Shown here: positions 1 through 9,567 of the stretch, piece by piece
Numbering within the stretch: position 1 is the first letter of the stretch
How the letters are laid out: every line of letters begins with the position of its first letter
Assembly: GCF_001899645.1 (NCBI RefSeq)
Contig: NZ_MKVV01000029.1
Coordinates: 46,436-110,435, forward strand
Direction: 5' to 3'
Source: Pseudonocardia sp. 73-21
GTDB lineage: Bacteria; Actinomycetota; Actinomycetes; Mycobacteriales; Pseudonocardiaceae
Length of the DNA stretch: 64,000 nt
Program-made: the position numbers and the translations under genes
Notes under the pieces: model-generated
What the model saw: only the letters and a program-made list of their open reading frames with translations
Told to the model about the DNA's origin: nothing
Database searches by the model: none

Positions 1-1
1 C

Positions 2-1690
2 GTCGTCATGGCCGGGCAGGTCGAGCTCTGGACCACCGACGGCGGCGCCGACGAGCCCGCCGACGAGATCGTCGGCCGGGGCTGCGTCTTCGGGCACACC
101 ACCGCGCTGACGGGTGCCCCCATCGGCCCGCGCGCGGTGGCCCTCGGGCCGGTGCGGCTCGTCGAGATCCCCCGCGCGGCCGTGGCGGCGGCGTTCTCCT
201 CGCCCGAGGGCGTCCGCTTCCTGGCCCAGGACCTCGCCGAGGACCGCGTCCGCGCGGCGGCCCCCGCCCGGTTCCGCACCGTCGACGACCTGGTGGTCTC
301 CGCGCCGGTGCTCGGGCACGCCGGCATGACCGTCGCCGACGCGGCGCGCGTGATGACCGAGCGGTCCAGCCGCTACCTGGCCGTCCCCCGCGGGAACGGC
401 GAGTTCGGCCTGGTCACCGACGGAGTGCTGCGCGAGCACGTGCTGGCCGCCGGCCGGTCGGCCGACACCCCGGTGCAGGACGTCATGATCCCGCGCGCGG
501 CCACCGCCCGCACCGGTACGCCCACCGCCGACGTGCTGCACCGGTTCGCCGAGGACCGCCTCGACCAGTTGTTGGTGGTCGACGTGTCGGGCGCGCTGCG
601 CGGGGCCGTCGACCCCGCCGACTTCCTGACCTCGCCGTCGGGCGCCGGGATGATGCTGCGCGAGAACGTCCGGCGGGCGGAGTCGATCGACCAGGTCGTG
701 GCGCTGGGGCGGCAGCTGCCCGTGCTGCTGGGCGACCTCGTCCGGCAGCGGCGCGAGGCGTCGGAGACCACGGCGGTGTACTCGACGGTGGTGGACGCGG
801 TGCAGCGGCGCGTGCTGTCGCTCGTGCTGGCCGGGCGCGCGGCGCTCGACGAGGCCGAGGTCACCTGGATGCTGCTGGGCAGCAACGCCCGCCGCGAGCC
901 GACACTGGGCTCCGACATCGACTCCGCCGTGGTGTTCGCCGAGTCGGTGGACAGCCCCGCCCGCGCCACCGCCTACCGCGCGGCGTTCGCCGAGGTCGCC
1001 GACGTGCTGCGCCGCGCCGGGCTGCGCGTCGACAGCCACGGCGCCACCCCGAGCTCGCCCACGTTCTCCCGCACCCGGTCGCAGTGGCGCGCCGCCGCCC
1101 ACCTGTGGCTCGACAGCCCGCTCGACAACCAGGGCATGCTCATGGCGTCGCTGCTGCTCGACGGGCGGCCGATCCAGGGCGACCCGGCCCAGCCGGTGGT
1201 CAACGAGGTGTTCGCCGACGTCCGGGACCACCCCGGCACGATGAAGCTGCTGGTGCGGGAGTCGTTGTCGCACCGCGCCCAGGTCCGGTCGGTCCGCGAC
1301 GTGCTGGTCGGCCGCGGCGGCACGTTCGACCTCAAGGGCCACGCCCTGCGCCCGATCGTCGAGATCGCCCGCTGGGCCGCGTTGTCGGTGCGCTCGTCGG
1401 AGCTGTCGACCCGGGCCCGGCTGGCGGCCGCGTCCGGTTCGATGCTGCTGCCCGCCGAACAGGCGAAGACCCTGATCGAGGTGTTCGAGGTGTTGCAGCG
1501 GGTGCGGCTGCGCCAGCAGCTGGCGCAGTTCGAGCGCGGCGAACCGGTGACCGACATGGTGTGGATGCGGCGGCTCGCGCCGCTGGACCGCAGCCTGGTG
1601 GCCCAGTCGGTGCGCGAGATCGCGACGGTGCAGAAGCGGCTGTTCAATATTGTTCAGTACACCTCGCCCTCGGAATGGGGCGCACGGTAG
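2..1690 (+). CDS. cNMP-binding/CBS/DUF294 nucleotidyltransferase-like protein, 5' end missing
   Basis: The frame is open to the window edge, and the first ~80 residues are only the second half of a cyclic-nucleotide-binding-like beta-barrel, so the gene almost certainly starts upstream; an internal ATG lies at 8. After that come a CBS-domain pair (about residues 95-215 counted from ATG 8) and a DUF294 nucleotidyltransferase domain. The latter shows the G-S-x-x-R-x-E signature near residue 292 and an S-D-x-D metal-binding motif near 303. A helical DUF294 C-terminal domain completes it. Full-length relatives are about 600-630 aa. The family resembles the uridylyl-transferase part of GlnD and is assumed to be a signalling nucleotidyltransferase, but the substrate is unknown. 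The last codons lie in a 31-bp repeat that recurs 64 bp downstream. Confidence 0.85.
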   Translation, partial: VVMAGQVELWTTDGGADEPADEIVGRGCVFGHTTALTGAPIGPRAVALGPVRLVEIPRAAVAAAFSSPEGVRFLAQDLAEDRVRAAAPARFRTVDDLVVSAPVLGHAGMTVADAARVMTERSSRYLAVPRGNGEFGLVTDGVLREHVLAAGRSADTPVQDVMIPRAATARTGTPTADVLHRFAEDRLDQLLVVDVSGALRGAVDPADFLTSPSGAGMMLRENVRRAESIDQVVALGRQLPVLLGDLVRQRREASETTAVYSTVVDAVQRRVLSLVLAGRAALDEAEVTWMLLGSNARREPTLGSDIDSAVVFAESVDSPARATAYRAAFAEVADVLRRAGLRVDSHGATPSSPTFSRTRSQWRAAAHLWLDSPLDNQGMLMASLLLDGRPIQGDPAQPVVNEVFADVRDHPGTMKLLVRESLSHRAQVRSVRDVLVGRGGTFDLKGHALRPIVEIARWAALSVRSSELSTRARLAAASGSMLLPAEQAKTLIEVFEVLQRVRLRQQLAQFERGEPVTDMVWMRRLAPLDRSLVAQSVREIATVQKRLFNIVQYTSPSEWGAR

Positions 1691-1758
1691 ACAGCCGGCA
1701 TGTCCAGCCCCGCGGTCCGACCACACGTCGCCCTTGGAATGGGGCGCACGGTAGACAG
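1664..1758. repeat. 31-bp direct repeat spanning the 3' end of the DUF294 gene
   Basis: Bases 1664-1694 (last codons, TAG stop and four following bases of the nucleotidyltransferase gene) recur at 1728-1758 with a single C-to-T difference. The offset is 64 bp. The second copy lies just before the end of the convergent FHA fusion gene. It looks like a local duplication of the gene terminus. I see no hairpin that would make it a conventional terminator. Confidence 0.8.
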
Positions 1759-1763
1759 AAAGC

Positions 1764-4700
1764 CTAGATCCGGCTGCCGTGCCCGGGTAGCCCGGGGTCG
1801 TCGGGGACCGGTTCGTCGACGACCTCCGCCGGCAACAGGTCGGCCGTGATCCCCAGCGCCGCCGTGCCCGCCGCCACCCTCCGGTAGTAGTCACCGACCG
1901 TCTCGAGCACCTTCTGCAGGGACGCCAGCAGCCGGTCACCGCCGCGCGCGACGACGTCCGACTCGTGCTCCTCGAACGCGAGAACGCCCTCGCCCAGCGC
2001 GAGCTTCATCTCCCGCAGCACCCGCGCGTCCTCCCGGGCGTAGACGCGGCACAGCCCGTCGGTCCGCGGGTCGGCCGCGAGCACGAGGCCGCGGACGTGG
2101 GCCACGGAGTTGCGGACCAGCAGGTACTCCGGCCGCGCCCGCAGCGCCGCGACGGCCGCGCCCAGCGTCCGGAGGTCGACGTCGTCGGCGCAGAACCCGA
2201 CGGTGGCCGTCCAGACCTCGTGCAGGTCGTCGTCGACGAGGCCGTCGAGGAAACTGACGAGGAACCGCCGGTGGCCCTCGACGACGTACTGCGCCTTGAA
2301 CGGGGTGAGCTCGCGCGGGTCCTCGCCGCGGGTGGCGGTGGAGTGCACGAACCCGTGGTCGCCCGCCAGCGCGTTCTCCATGGCGACGACGAGGTAGAGG
2401 TAGCGGACCCAGGCCGTCCAGAGCTGCTCCAGGGCCATGTGGCGCAGCCCGTCCGGGGTCAGCACGACGCCCCACCGGCTGCCGAACCGCAGCCGCCGCA
2501 TCGACCCGATCGCGTACATGCCCAGCAGCGCGTCCACCTCGGAGTGCACGTGGTGCAGCACCTTGCGGTAGGCGGCGGTGGCGTCGAGACCGGTGTGGTT
2601 GCGGACGATGTGCGCGCCGCCGACGTGCAGGTGGGCGAACTCGGTGACGTCGTAGACGCCGCCGCTGACCGCCATCCACAGGCCCTCGCCGGGCGAGTTG
2701 TGGAGCACCAGGTCCGACACGTCGTAGGTCGTGCCGAGCTGTGCGTGGCCGCTGTAGGTGGTGAAGACGTCCTGGCTGAGCCGGCCGCGCGCCGCCAGCT
2801 CCCGCACGACGTCCCGGGCTTCCTCCTCCGACGCGACGTGGCGGCGCACCACGGCCAGCAGCGCGTCGAGCACCGAGACGGCGAACCCGGCGCTGCCGCA
2901 GATGTAGACGTGCGCCCCGCGCCCTCCGTCGGAGCCGTCGCGCAGCAGCGCCCAGAGCCGCTCGGCGTGCTCGTCCCCGGTGATCAGGGCGGCGAGCCGG
3001 CGCCGGGCCCCGGGCTCGGTCACGAACCGGCCCGTCGCCGCGTCGAACCGGGTGACCACGTCCTCCCGGGAGAACGCGGTGTGCACCTCCAGCCGGCCCC
3101 CCGCGGCGGCGTCGGCGAGGTCGTCGTGGTGGGTGAACTCCCCCGCGGTGCGGGCGCCGTAGAACAGCAGGTTCTCCCCGGGAGCGCCGGCGCGGGCGCG
3201 CACGAAGCCGTGGAACGGCGCGATGCCCGATCCGGCCGCGAACATCACGACGGGCGCGGACGGGTCGACGGGCAGCCGGAACCGGGGCGTCGGCACGATC
3301 TTCAACGAGAGCTGCCGGTCGCGGTGGCGGGGCTCGGTGGCCATGCGGCGCAGGAAGTTCGACGCGCTGCCGAGCCGCTCCCGCGCGTACGAGTACGGGG
3401 TGCGCGCCGAGGTGTAGCGCAGCCCGCCGACCACCAGCCGCAGCGTCTCGGCGGGCGCACCCTCGTCCGTGGCCGAGGCGATGGAGTACAGCCGGAAGTC
3501 CTCGGGCGGCACGACGGCGCACAGCGCCTCCGGCTCACCCGCGTCGGCCTTCCACAGGCGGGTGACGTCGTAGCCCGCGGAGTGCAGCAGGTTGAGTACG
3601 TCCCAGAGCTCCCACTGGTCCTCCATGCGGGAGTCGACGATCCGCTTGAGCGACCCGGTGGGCGACAGCGCGAGCAGGCGCTTCGCGACCTCGCGGGTGA
3701 CCGGGCGTATGCGGGCGAACGTCAGCACGGTGCGCAGCGGCAGCACCTCGGTGTCGTGGGTGTAGCCGGCGCGCAGGCGGACCGCGCTCTGCCAGTTCGG
3801 GGTCAGCGCGACGATCTCGTCCCCCGTGGCCTGCAGCGCCCGCAGCGTGCGGCGGACCAGGTCGTCGTCGTTCTCCGCCAGCACGCCGACCCGGTCGCCC
3901 GGCTGGTGGTGCACGCCCTGCCCGGCGACGTCGAGATCGACGTGGCACGTCCAGCCGTCACGGGTCTCGACGACGCGGCCGCTGCGCGGGCGGCCGAACG
4001 CCACGGGCGGGCCGACCGAGGGCCGCCGTTCGTCGCGGACCACGGCGAGCTCGTCGTCGATGTGGTCCCAGGTGCGGTCCTTGAACAGGCCGGTGAACTT
4101 CGCCCCGGTCGTGACCTCGCGGCCGACCTTGAACGCCACCTCCAGGAATCCGTAGGCCTTGATCCGGTGCAGGCCCATCCAGCCCCGGTCGCCGGCGTAG
4201 GCGTCGAGCACCGCGTTGTAGACGCCGCGCAGCGCGGGCCGGCCGCTGTCGGTCACGTACTGCCGTACCGACACCTCGCGCAGCGCCGCCACCAGCTCCA
4301 CCCAGTGCCGCGGGAAGTGCCCCGCCATCAGCCCGCTCTGCTGCCCCACGAGCGAGCGGTAGGACCGCCGCTCCAGGAACGCGTCGATGGCGTGGATCTG
4401 GGGCTGCGCGGTGCCGGCCGGGCTCGGGGCGCCGTCGAAGATCGGGACGCCGGCCGTGCCGACCGTCTTCGCCCAGAGCACCTGGTCGAGGAAGTTCGCA
4501 CCGCGCGGGTTGGGGTCGATCTGCGGGTAGATCACCTGGGTGGCGTGGTTCAGCTGGTCGTGGATGTCCAGCAGCGCCGACTCGCACGCGGCGGGGTCGT
4601 CGGCCAGCACCGCCTCCTGGGCACGCAGCATCGCCTCCAGCACCGGGGTCAGGGCCATCGCGAACTCGGTGGTGACCAGGTAGAACACGCGCTCGGCCGC

Positions 4701-5504
4701 GTTGTCCCAGGCCGGGACGAGCAGGTCCATGTTGTCGAGACGCCGCGGCCCCGACGGGTCGCGCAGCCGCCAGTTGTAGAGGAACAGGTCGGTGTAGGAC
4801 ACCGCGGGAACGGGCTTGCCGAGCCGCCGCGACACCTCGGTCCACGGGCGCAGCACCGCCTCGGGCAGTGCCGCGGGCGGCGCGGTGGTGACGTACTGGT
4901 AGGCGTGCGCGAACGCCCCGAGCATCGCCGATGCGCGCAGCAGGTAGCGGTCGGGCAGCGCCCCGGCCCCGGCGTCCAGCACGGGGAGCCGGTCGAACGC
5001 GGAGCGCAACGTGGTGCGCCGGAACAGCTCCGGCAGGTGCCCGACCATCTCGTCCCACGCCCGGTGCGACGCCGGCAGCGCCCGCAAGGGGGGCTCGACG
5101 GGCAGGAACCCGTGCTCGATCGACAGGAAGCCGTCGAGCTCGTGACCGGCCGAGCGGTTGTGGGCCTCGGCCGCCAGCACGACCTTGCGGGCCGGGGCCG
5201 CGGGGGTGTCGGTCGACCGGCGCAGCGCGCGCATCTCCGACGGCGGCACGAGGTTCGTCGCGTCGGGGTCGACGACGTGGAAGGACCAGGTGATGTCGTA
5301 GGGGCCGATCCGCAGCACGTCGCGGATCGCGAGGGGACGGGTGGTGACCGGCTCCCCGTCGACGTAGCTGCCGTTGGCGCTGCCCAGGTCGGTGACGACC
5401 AGGTGGCCGCCGGCCCGCTCCAGCCGCGCGTGCCGGCGGGAGACGGCGCGGTCGGCCAGCACGACCATGTCGGGTTCGGCCGCCCGGCCCAGCACGACCG
5501 GCAA
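1764..5504 (-). CDS. FHA - indoleamine 2,3-dioxygenase-like - FAD/NADPH reductase - cytochrome b5 fusion protein
   Basis: A 1246-residue multidomain protein, cytosolic by appearance. Residues 1-75 are most of an FHA phosphothreonine-binding domain (S-R-R-H at 22-25, G-S-x-N-G at 41-45). Residues ~110-495 follow the indoleamine 2,3-dioxygenase fold line by line: P-x-x-x-V-S-Y-T-D near 232, N-W-R-L-R-D-P near 244, and a candidate haem-ligand His446 in G-L-H-R-I-K. Residues ~500-895 are a P450-reductase-type FAD/NADPH module (R-L-Y-S-I-A-S at 671-677, G-S-G-I-A-P at 758-763, I-C-G at 868-870), with no flavodoxin/FMN domain. Residues ~940-1000 are a cytochrome b5 domain with H960-V-G-G and a second His at 984-987. 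Residues ~1010-1246 are helical and unrecognised. Predicted role: a self-sufficient haem dioxygenase using NADPH through flavin and b5; this is inference. The first canonical in-frame start is TTG 5504, but the frame stays open to about 5582 and that stretch encodes the first FHA strand, so an ATT start near 5576 overlapping the CBS gene is possible. Confidence 0.8.
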   Translation of the reverse strand: MPVVLGRAAEPDMVVLADRAVSRRHARLERAGGHLVVTDLGSANGSYVDGEPVTTRPLAIRDVLRIGPYDITWSFHVVDPDATNLVPPSEMRALRRSTDTPAAPARKVVLAAEAHNRSAGHELDGFLSIEHGFLPVEPPLRALPASHRAWDEMVGHLPELFRRTTLRSAFDRLPVLDAGAGALPDRYLLRASAMLGAFAHAYQYVTTAPPAALPEAVLRPWTEVSRRLGKPVPAVSYTDLFLYNWRLRDPSGPRRLDNMDLLVPAWDNAAERVFYLVTTEFAMALTPVLEAMLRAQEAVLADDPAACESALLDIHDQLNHATQVIYPQIDPNPRGANFLDQVLWAKTVGTAGVPIFDGAPSPAGTAQPQIHAIDAFLERRSYRSLVGQQSGLMAGHFPRHWVELVAALREVSVRQYVTDSGRPALRGVYNAVLDAYAGDRGWMGLHRIKAYGFLEVAFKVGREVTTGAKFTGLFKDRTWDHIDDELAVVRDERRPSVGPPVAFGRPRSGRVVETRDGWTCHVDLDVAGQGVHHQPGDRVGVLAENDDDLVRRTLRALQATGDEIVALTPNWQSAVRLRAGYTHDTEVLPLRTVLTFARIRPVTREVAKRLLALSPTGSLKRIVDSRMEDQWELWDVLNLLHSAGYDVTRLWKADAGEPEALCAVVPPEDFRLYSIASATDEGAPAETLRLVVGGLRYTSARTPYSYARERLGSASNFLRRMATEPRHRDRQLSLKIVPTPRFRLPVDPSAPVVMFAAGSGIAPFHGFVRARAGAPGENLLFYGARTAGEFTHHDDLADAAAGGRLEVHTAFSREDVVTRFDAATGRFVTEPGARRRLAALITGDEHAERLWALLRDGSDGGRGAHVYICGSAGFAVSVLDALLAVVRRHVASEEEARDVVRELAARGRLSQDVFTTYSGHAQLGTTYDVSDLVLHNSPGEGLWMAVSGGVYDVTEFAHLHVGGAHIVRNHTGLDATAAYRKVLHHVHSEVDALLGMYAIGSMRRLRFGSRWGVVLTPDGLRHMALEQLWTAWVRYLYLVVAMENALAGDHGFVHSTATRGEDPRELTPFKAQYVVEGHRRFLVSFLDGLVDDDLHEVWTATVGFCADDVDLRTLGAAVAALRARPEYLLVRNSVAHVRGLVLAADPRTDGLCRVYAREDARVLREMKLALGEGVLAFEEHESDVVARGGDRLLASLQKVLETVGDYYRRVAAGTAALGITADLLPAEVVDEPVPDDPGLPGHGSRI

Positions 5505-5568
5505 CGGGCAGAGGTGCTCGGTGCGCTCACCCGTGTCGCGGACGGTGACGACGAGGCGGATCGGCTGG

Positions 5569-6012
5569 TCACGAATGGTAGATCACCGCCCGGCAGATGT
5601 CGGAGCGCGAGAGCGTGCCGGCCAGCTTCCCGGCGTCGACGACCGGCAGGCGGCGCAGCCGCTGCTCCGTCATCACGACGGCCGCCCGCGCGACCTGCTC
5701 GCTGGACGCGACGGTGATCGCGTCCCGCTCCACCAGGGTGTCGATGGAGCGGCCGGCCATCTCGCGGCCCTTCTCCAGGAAGATCCGGAACGCGTCGCCC
5801 ATCGTGCCCCCGCCGCCCATGACGTCGTCGAACCGCGGCAGCATCGCGCGCACCAGGTCGTCCTCCGACAGCGCACCGACGAACGTGTCGTCGTGGTCGA
5901 GCACCATGAGGTGGCTGACCTCGGAGACGCTGATGATCTCGGCGGCCCGGCGGATGTCGGCCCCCATCCTGATGTATGCCGGATAGGGCGTCATGATCTC
6001 GCGCACGAGCAC
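5569..6012 (-). CDS. CBS domain-pair protein
   Basis: A 147-residue protein made of two CBS motifs, starting with the typical M-T-P-Y-P opening and ending each repeat with a hydrophobic-strand plus D-L-V-R-A or D-I-C-R-A helix. Such stand-alone pairs bind adenosyl nucleotides and usually regulate a partner. The insert between the repeats (about residues 60-85) is Gly/Met rich. I chose GTG 6012 because a perfect AGGAGG lies at 6019-6024, six bases upstream; longer in-frame extensions have no family similarity. The stop codon overlaps the open frame of the downstream FHA-dioxygenase fusion, so the two genes are probably co-transcribed and this protein is a candidate nucleotide-sensing partner of that enzyme. 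Confidence 0.88.
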   Translation of the reverse strand: MLVREIMTPYPAYIRMGADIRRAAEIISVSEVSHLMVLDHDDTFVGALSEDDLVRAMLPRFDDVMGGGGTMGDAFRIFLEKGREMAGRSIDTLVERDAITVASSEQVARAAVVMTEQRLRRLPVVDAGKLAGTLSRSDICRAVIYHS

Positions 6013-6080
6013 TGCAGACCTCCTGGGAGCCTTCGTCTGAGTGGGTATCGTCCGCCGCGCCCGATTCGCTAGCCGGCGAC

Positions 6081-6098
6081 CGCGTTCCGCGGAACGCG
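6081..6098. promoter_or_regulatory. perfect 18-bp palindrome upstream of the CBS/FHA-dioxygenase operon
   Basis: The sequence CGCGTTCCGCGGAACGCG is a perfect inverted repeat centred about 77 bp upstream of the CBS gene start. It lies in the short non-coding stretch after the DUF1206 gene. The arms have no spacer and no T tract, which fits an operator better than a terminator. The binding protein is unknown. Confidence 0.45.
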
Positions 6099-6106
6099 AT
6101 CCTTCC

Positions 6107-6220
6107 TCAGGCCGCGGCCGACCGGAAGCGGGGCAGGAGACGGTCGAGGATCGGGTCGGGGTCGAGTCGTTCGCCCTCCCAGTAGGGCGTGCGGCTGTCC
6201 CGGGTGATGCGCGGCGGTGA
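6107..6220 (-). other. open 38-codon tail in frame after the DUF1206 stop codon
   Basis: After the TAG of the DUF1206 gene the same frame stays open to a TGA at 6107. It encodes a plausible peptide (…T-P-Y-W-E-G-E-R-L-D-P-D-P-I-L-D-R-L-L-P-R-F) with protein-like composition but no ATG, GTG or TTG. It may be the end of a decayed gene or a former C-terminal extension of DUF1206. I would not call it a working gene. Confidence 0.3.
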
Positions 6221-7009
6221 CTAGCCGCGGCGGTAGCGCGCGTCGAAGAGGCAGTGCACGCCGAAGGCCACCAGCCCCGCCGCGAGGACCAGCAGCAGGA
6301 ACGGCCCGACCGGTTGTCCGGCCAGCGCCTTGAGTCCGGAGTCCAGACCCACGGGCTGGGCCGGGTCGTGCTGCACGGCCGCCACCACCAGCAGCACGCC
6401 CGGGATGCCGTAGACCGCACCGAGGGCGACCCAGCCCACCTGCCCGACCCGGGTCACCAGCCGCGACCGGTTGAGGCCCACGCCGCGCAGGTCGAGCTCG
6501 CGCAGGAACCCGTGGGTGACGCCGCGCCACACGGCGTACCCGCCGCCGACGACCAGCCCGGCACCGGCCAGCCCGACGAGCCAGGATCCGCCGGGCAGCG
6601 CCAGCACCACCTGCGCGAACGACGGCTTCGGGGTGGCCTCTCCCCCGGCTGCCGCCACCGAGGCCGCCGAGTACGCGAGCACCCCGAAGATCACGGCCTC
6701 GCCCAGGTTGATCGCGATGCGCAGCGCCCGCTGCCCCGGCGGGACGCCGCGGTGACCGAGCACCGCCTCCCCGAGCTGCCACACGACCAGCGCGGCGAGG
6801 CCCACCGTGATCACCCAGAGCAGCACCACCCCGGCCGCCGTGGACCCGATCTCGGCCAGCGCGCCCTTCTTGTCCGCGCGCTCCCGGTCGCCGAAGGCGA
6901 TCTGCACGACGAGCGCCGCGATCAGCACGTGCACCACGCCGTACGCGACGAGCCCGAACCGGCCCAGCACCCGGACCGGCAGCGCGACGTCCTCGTCCAC
7001 TTCGGGCAT
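6221..7009 (-). CDS. DUF1206 integral membrane protein
   Basis: A 262-residue protein with six predicted membrane segments arranged as three similar two-helix units, the hallmark of DUF1206. The recurring signature R-x-G-x-x-A-x-G-x-V-Y/H appears near the start of each unit. The family is widespread in actinobacteria and cyanobacteria; its function is unknown. ATG 7009 gives the usual short acidic N-terminus before the first helix, whereas upstream extensions are low-similarity Arg-rich sequence. It stands between a GNAT gene upstream and the CBS gene downstream, with no overlap to either, so it may be transcribed alone. Confidence 0.85.
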   Translation of the reverse strand: MPEVDEDVALPVRVLGRFGLVAYGVVHVLIAALVVQIAFGDRERADKKGALAEIGSTAAGVVLLWVITVGLAALVVWQLGEAVLGHRGVPPGQRALRIAINLGEAVIFGVLAYSAASVAAAGGEATPKPSFAQVVLALPGGSWLVGLAGAGLVVGGGYAVWRGVTHGFLRELDLRGVGLNRSRLVTRVGQVGWVALGAVYGIPGVLLVVAAVQHDPAQPVGLDSGLKALAGQPVGPFLLLVLAAGLVAFGVHCLFDARYRRG

Positions 7010-7056
7010 GGCGCCAGTTTCGTCCGCTTTCGCCGGGAAAGCCACTTCTGGGTGGC

Positions 7057-7537
7057 TCAGGAGGCCGACGGGTCCAGCGACAGCAGCGACTCCCCCGCCG
7101 AGACGAACCCGGCGCGGCGGTAGAACGCGGCGCTGCCGGCCGTCGGGGCGAGCAGCAGGCGCCGGTAGCGACGCTCGCGGGCGTGCTCGACCGCTGCGTT
7201 CAGCAGCGCGCCGGGCACGCCGCGGTCGGCGAACGACGCGAGCACGAACGCGTTGCCGACGTGCCCGATCCGACCTCCGCGCGAACCGGGCCGCGGCATG
7301 TGGACGATCTCGACCACGTTGATCGAGCCGATCGCGGTGAACCCCTGCCGCGGGGTGCCCACCTCGGCCAGCCAGAACGTGCGCCGAGGCAGCTCCATCC
7401 GCCACCACTGCCCGAACGCGGCCTCGAACCCCGGATCGTCGACCGACCGGCCGCTGCGCTCCTCCAGCCAGGACCGGCGCAGCGCGGCGAGCGCGGCCAT
7501 GTCGCGCTCGTCCGCCACCCGGATCGTGAAGTCGCTG

Positions 7538-7545
<8 letters not shown>
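7057..7545 (-). CDS. GNAT-family N-acetyltransferase
   Basis: A 162-residue single-domain GNAT acetyltransferase. The acetyl-CoA pyrophosphate loop is altered: the usual Q/R-x-x-G-x-G/A appears as F-A-D-R-G-V-P-G around residues 109-116. The C-terminal motif B (L-L-A-P-T-A-G-S-A-A-F-Y-R-R-A-G-F) is clear. The substrate cannot be told from sequence. Its ATG overlaps the last 8 bases of the upstream radical SAM gene, so translation is probably coupled. In many actinobacteria a DUF2344 gene follows the radical SAM gene at this place, so this acetyltransferase appears to occupy that position. Confidence 0.82.
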
Positions 7546-9475
<1,930 letters not shown>

Positions 9476-9567
9476 GACGATCCAGGGTAGCCCCGGCCCG
9501 GGGGGCCGGCCTGCCCACCCGGGGATGCGACCGAACCGGGCACCCGCGACGACCGAACGTCGCAGCG

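Noticed and set aside
1965..5717. A 1250-codon open frame on the plus strand, opposite the FHA fusion
   Set aside because: It runs antisense to a gene with four recognisable domains; its composition is Arg, His, Val and Gly rich without conserved motifs, as expected for the complementary frame of GC-rich DNA.
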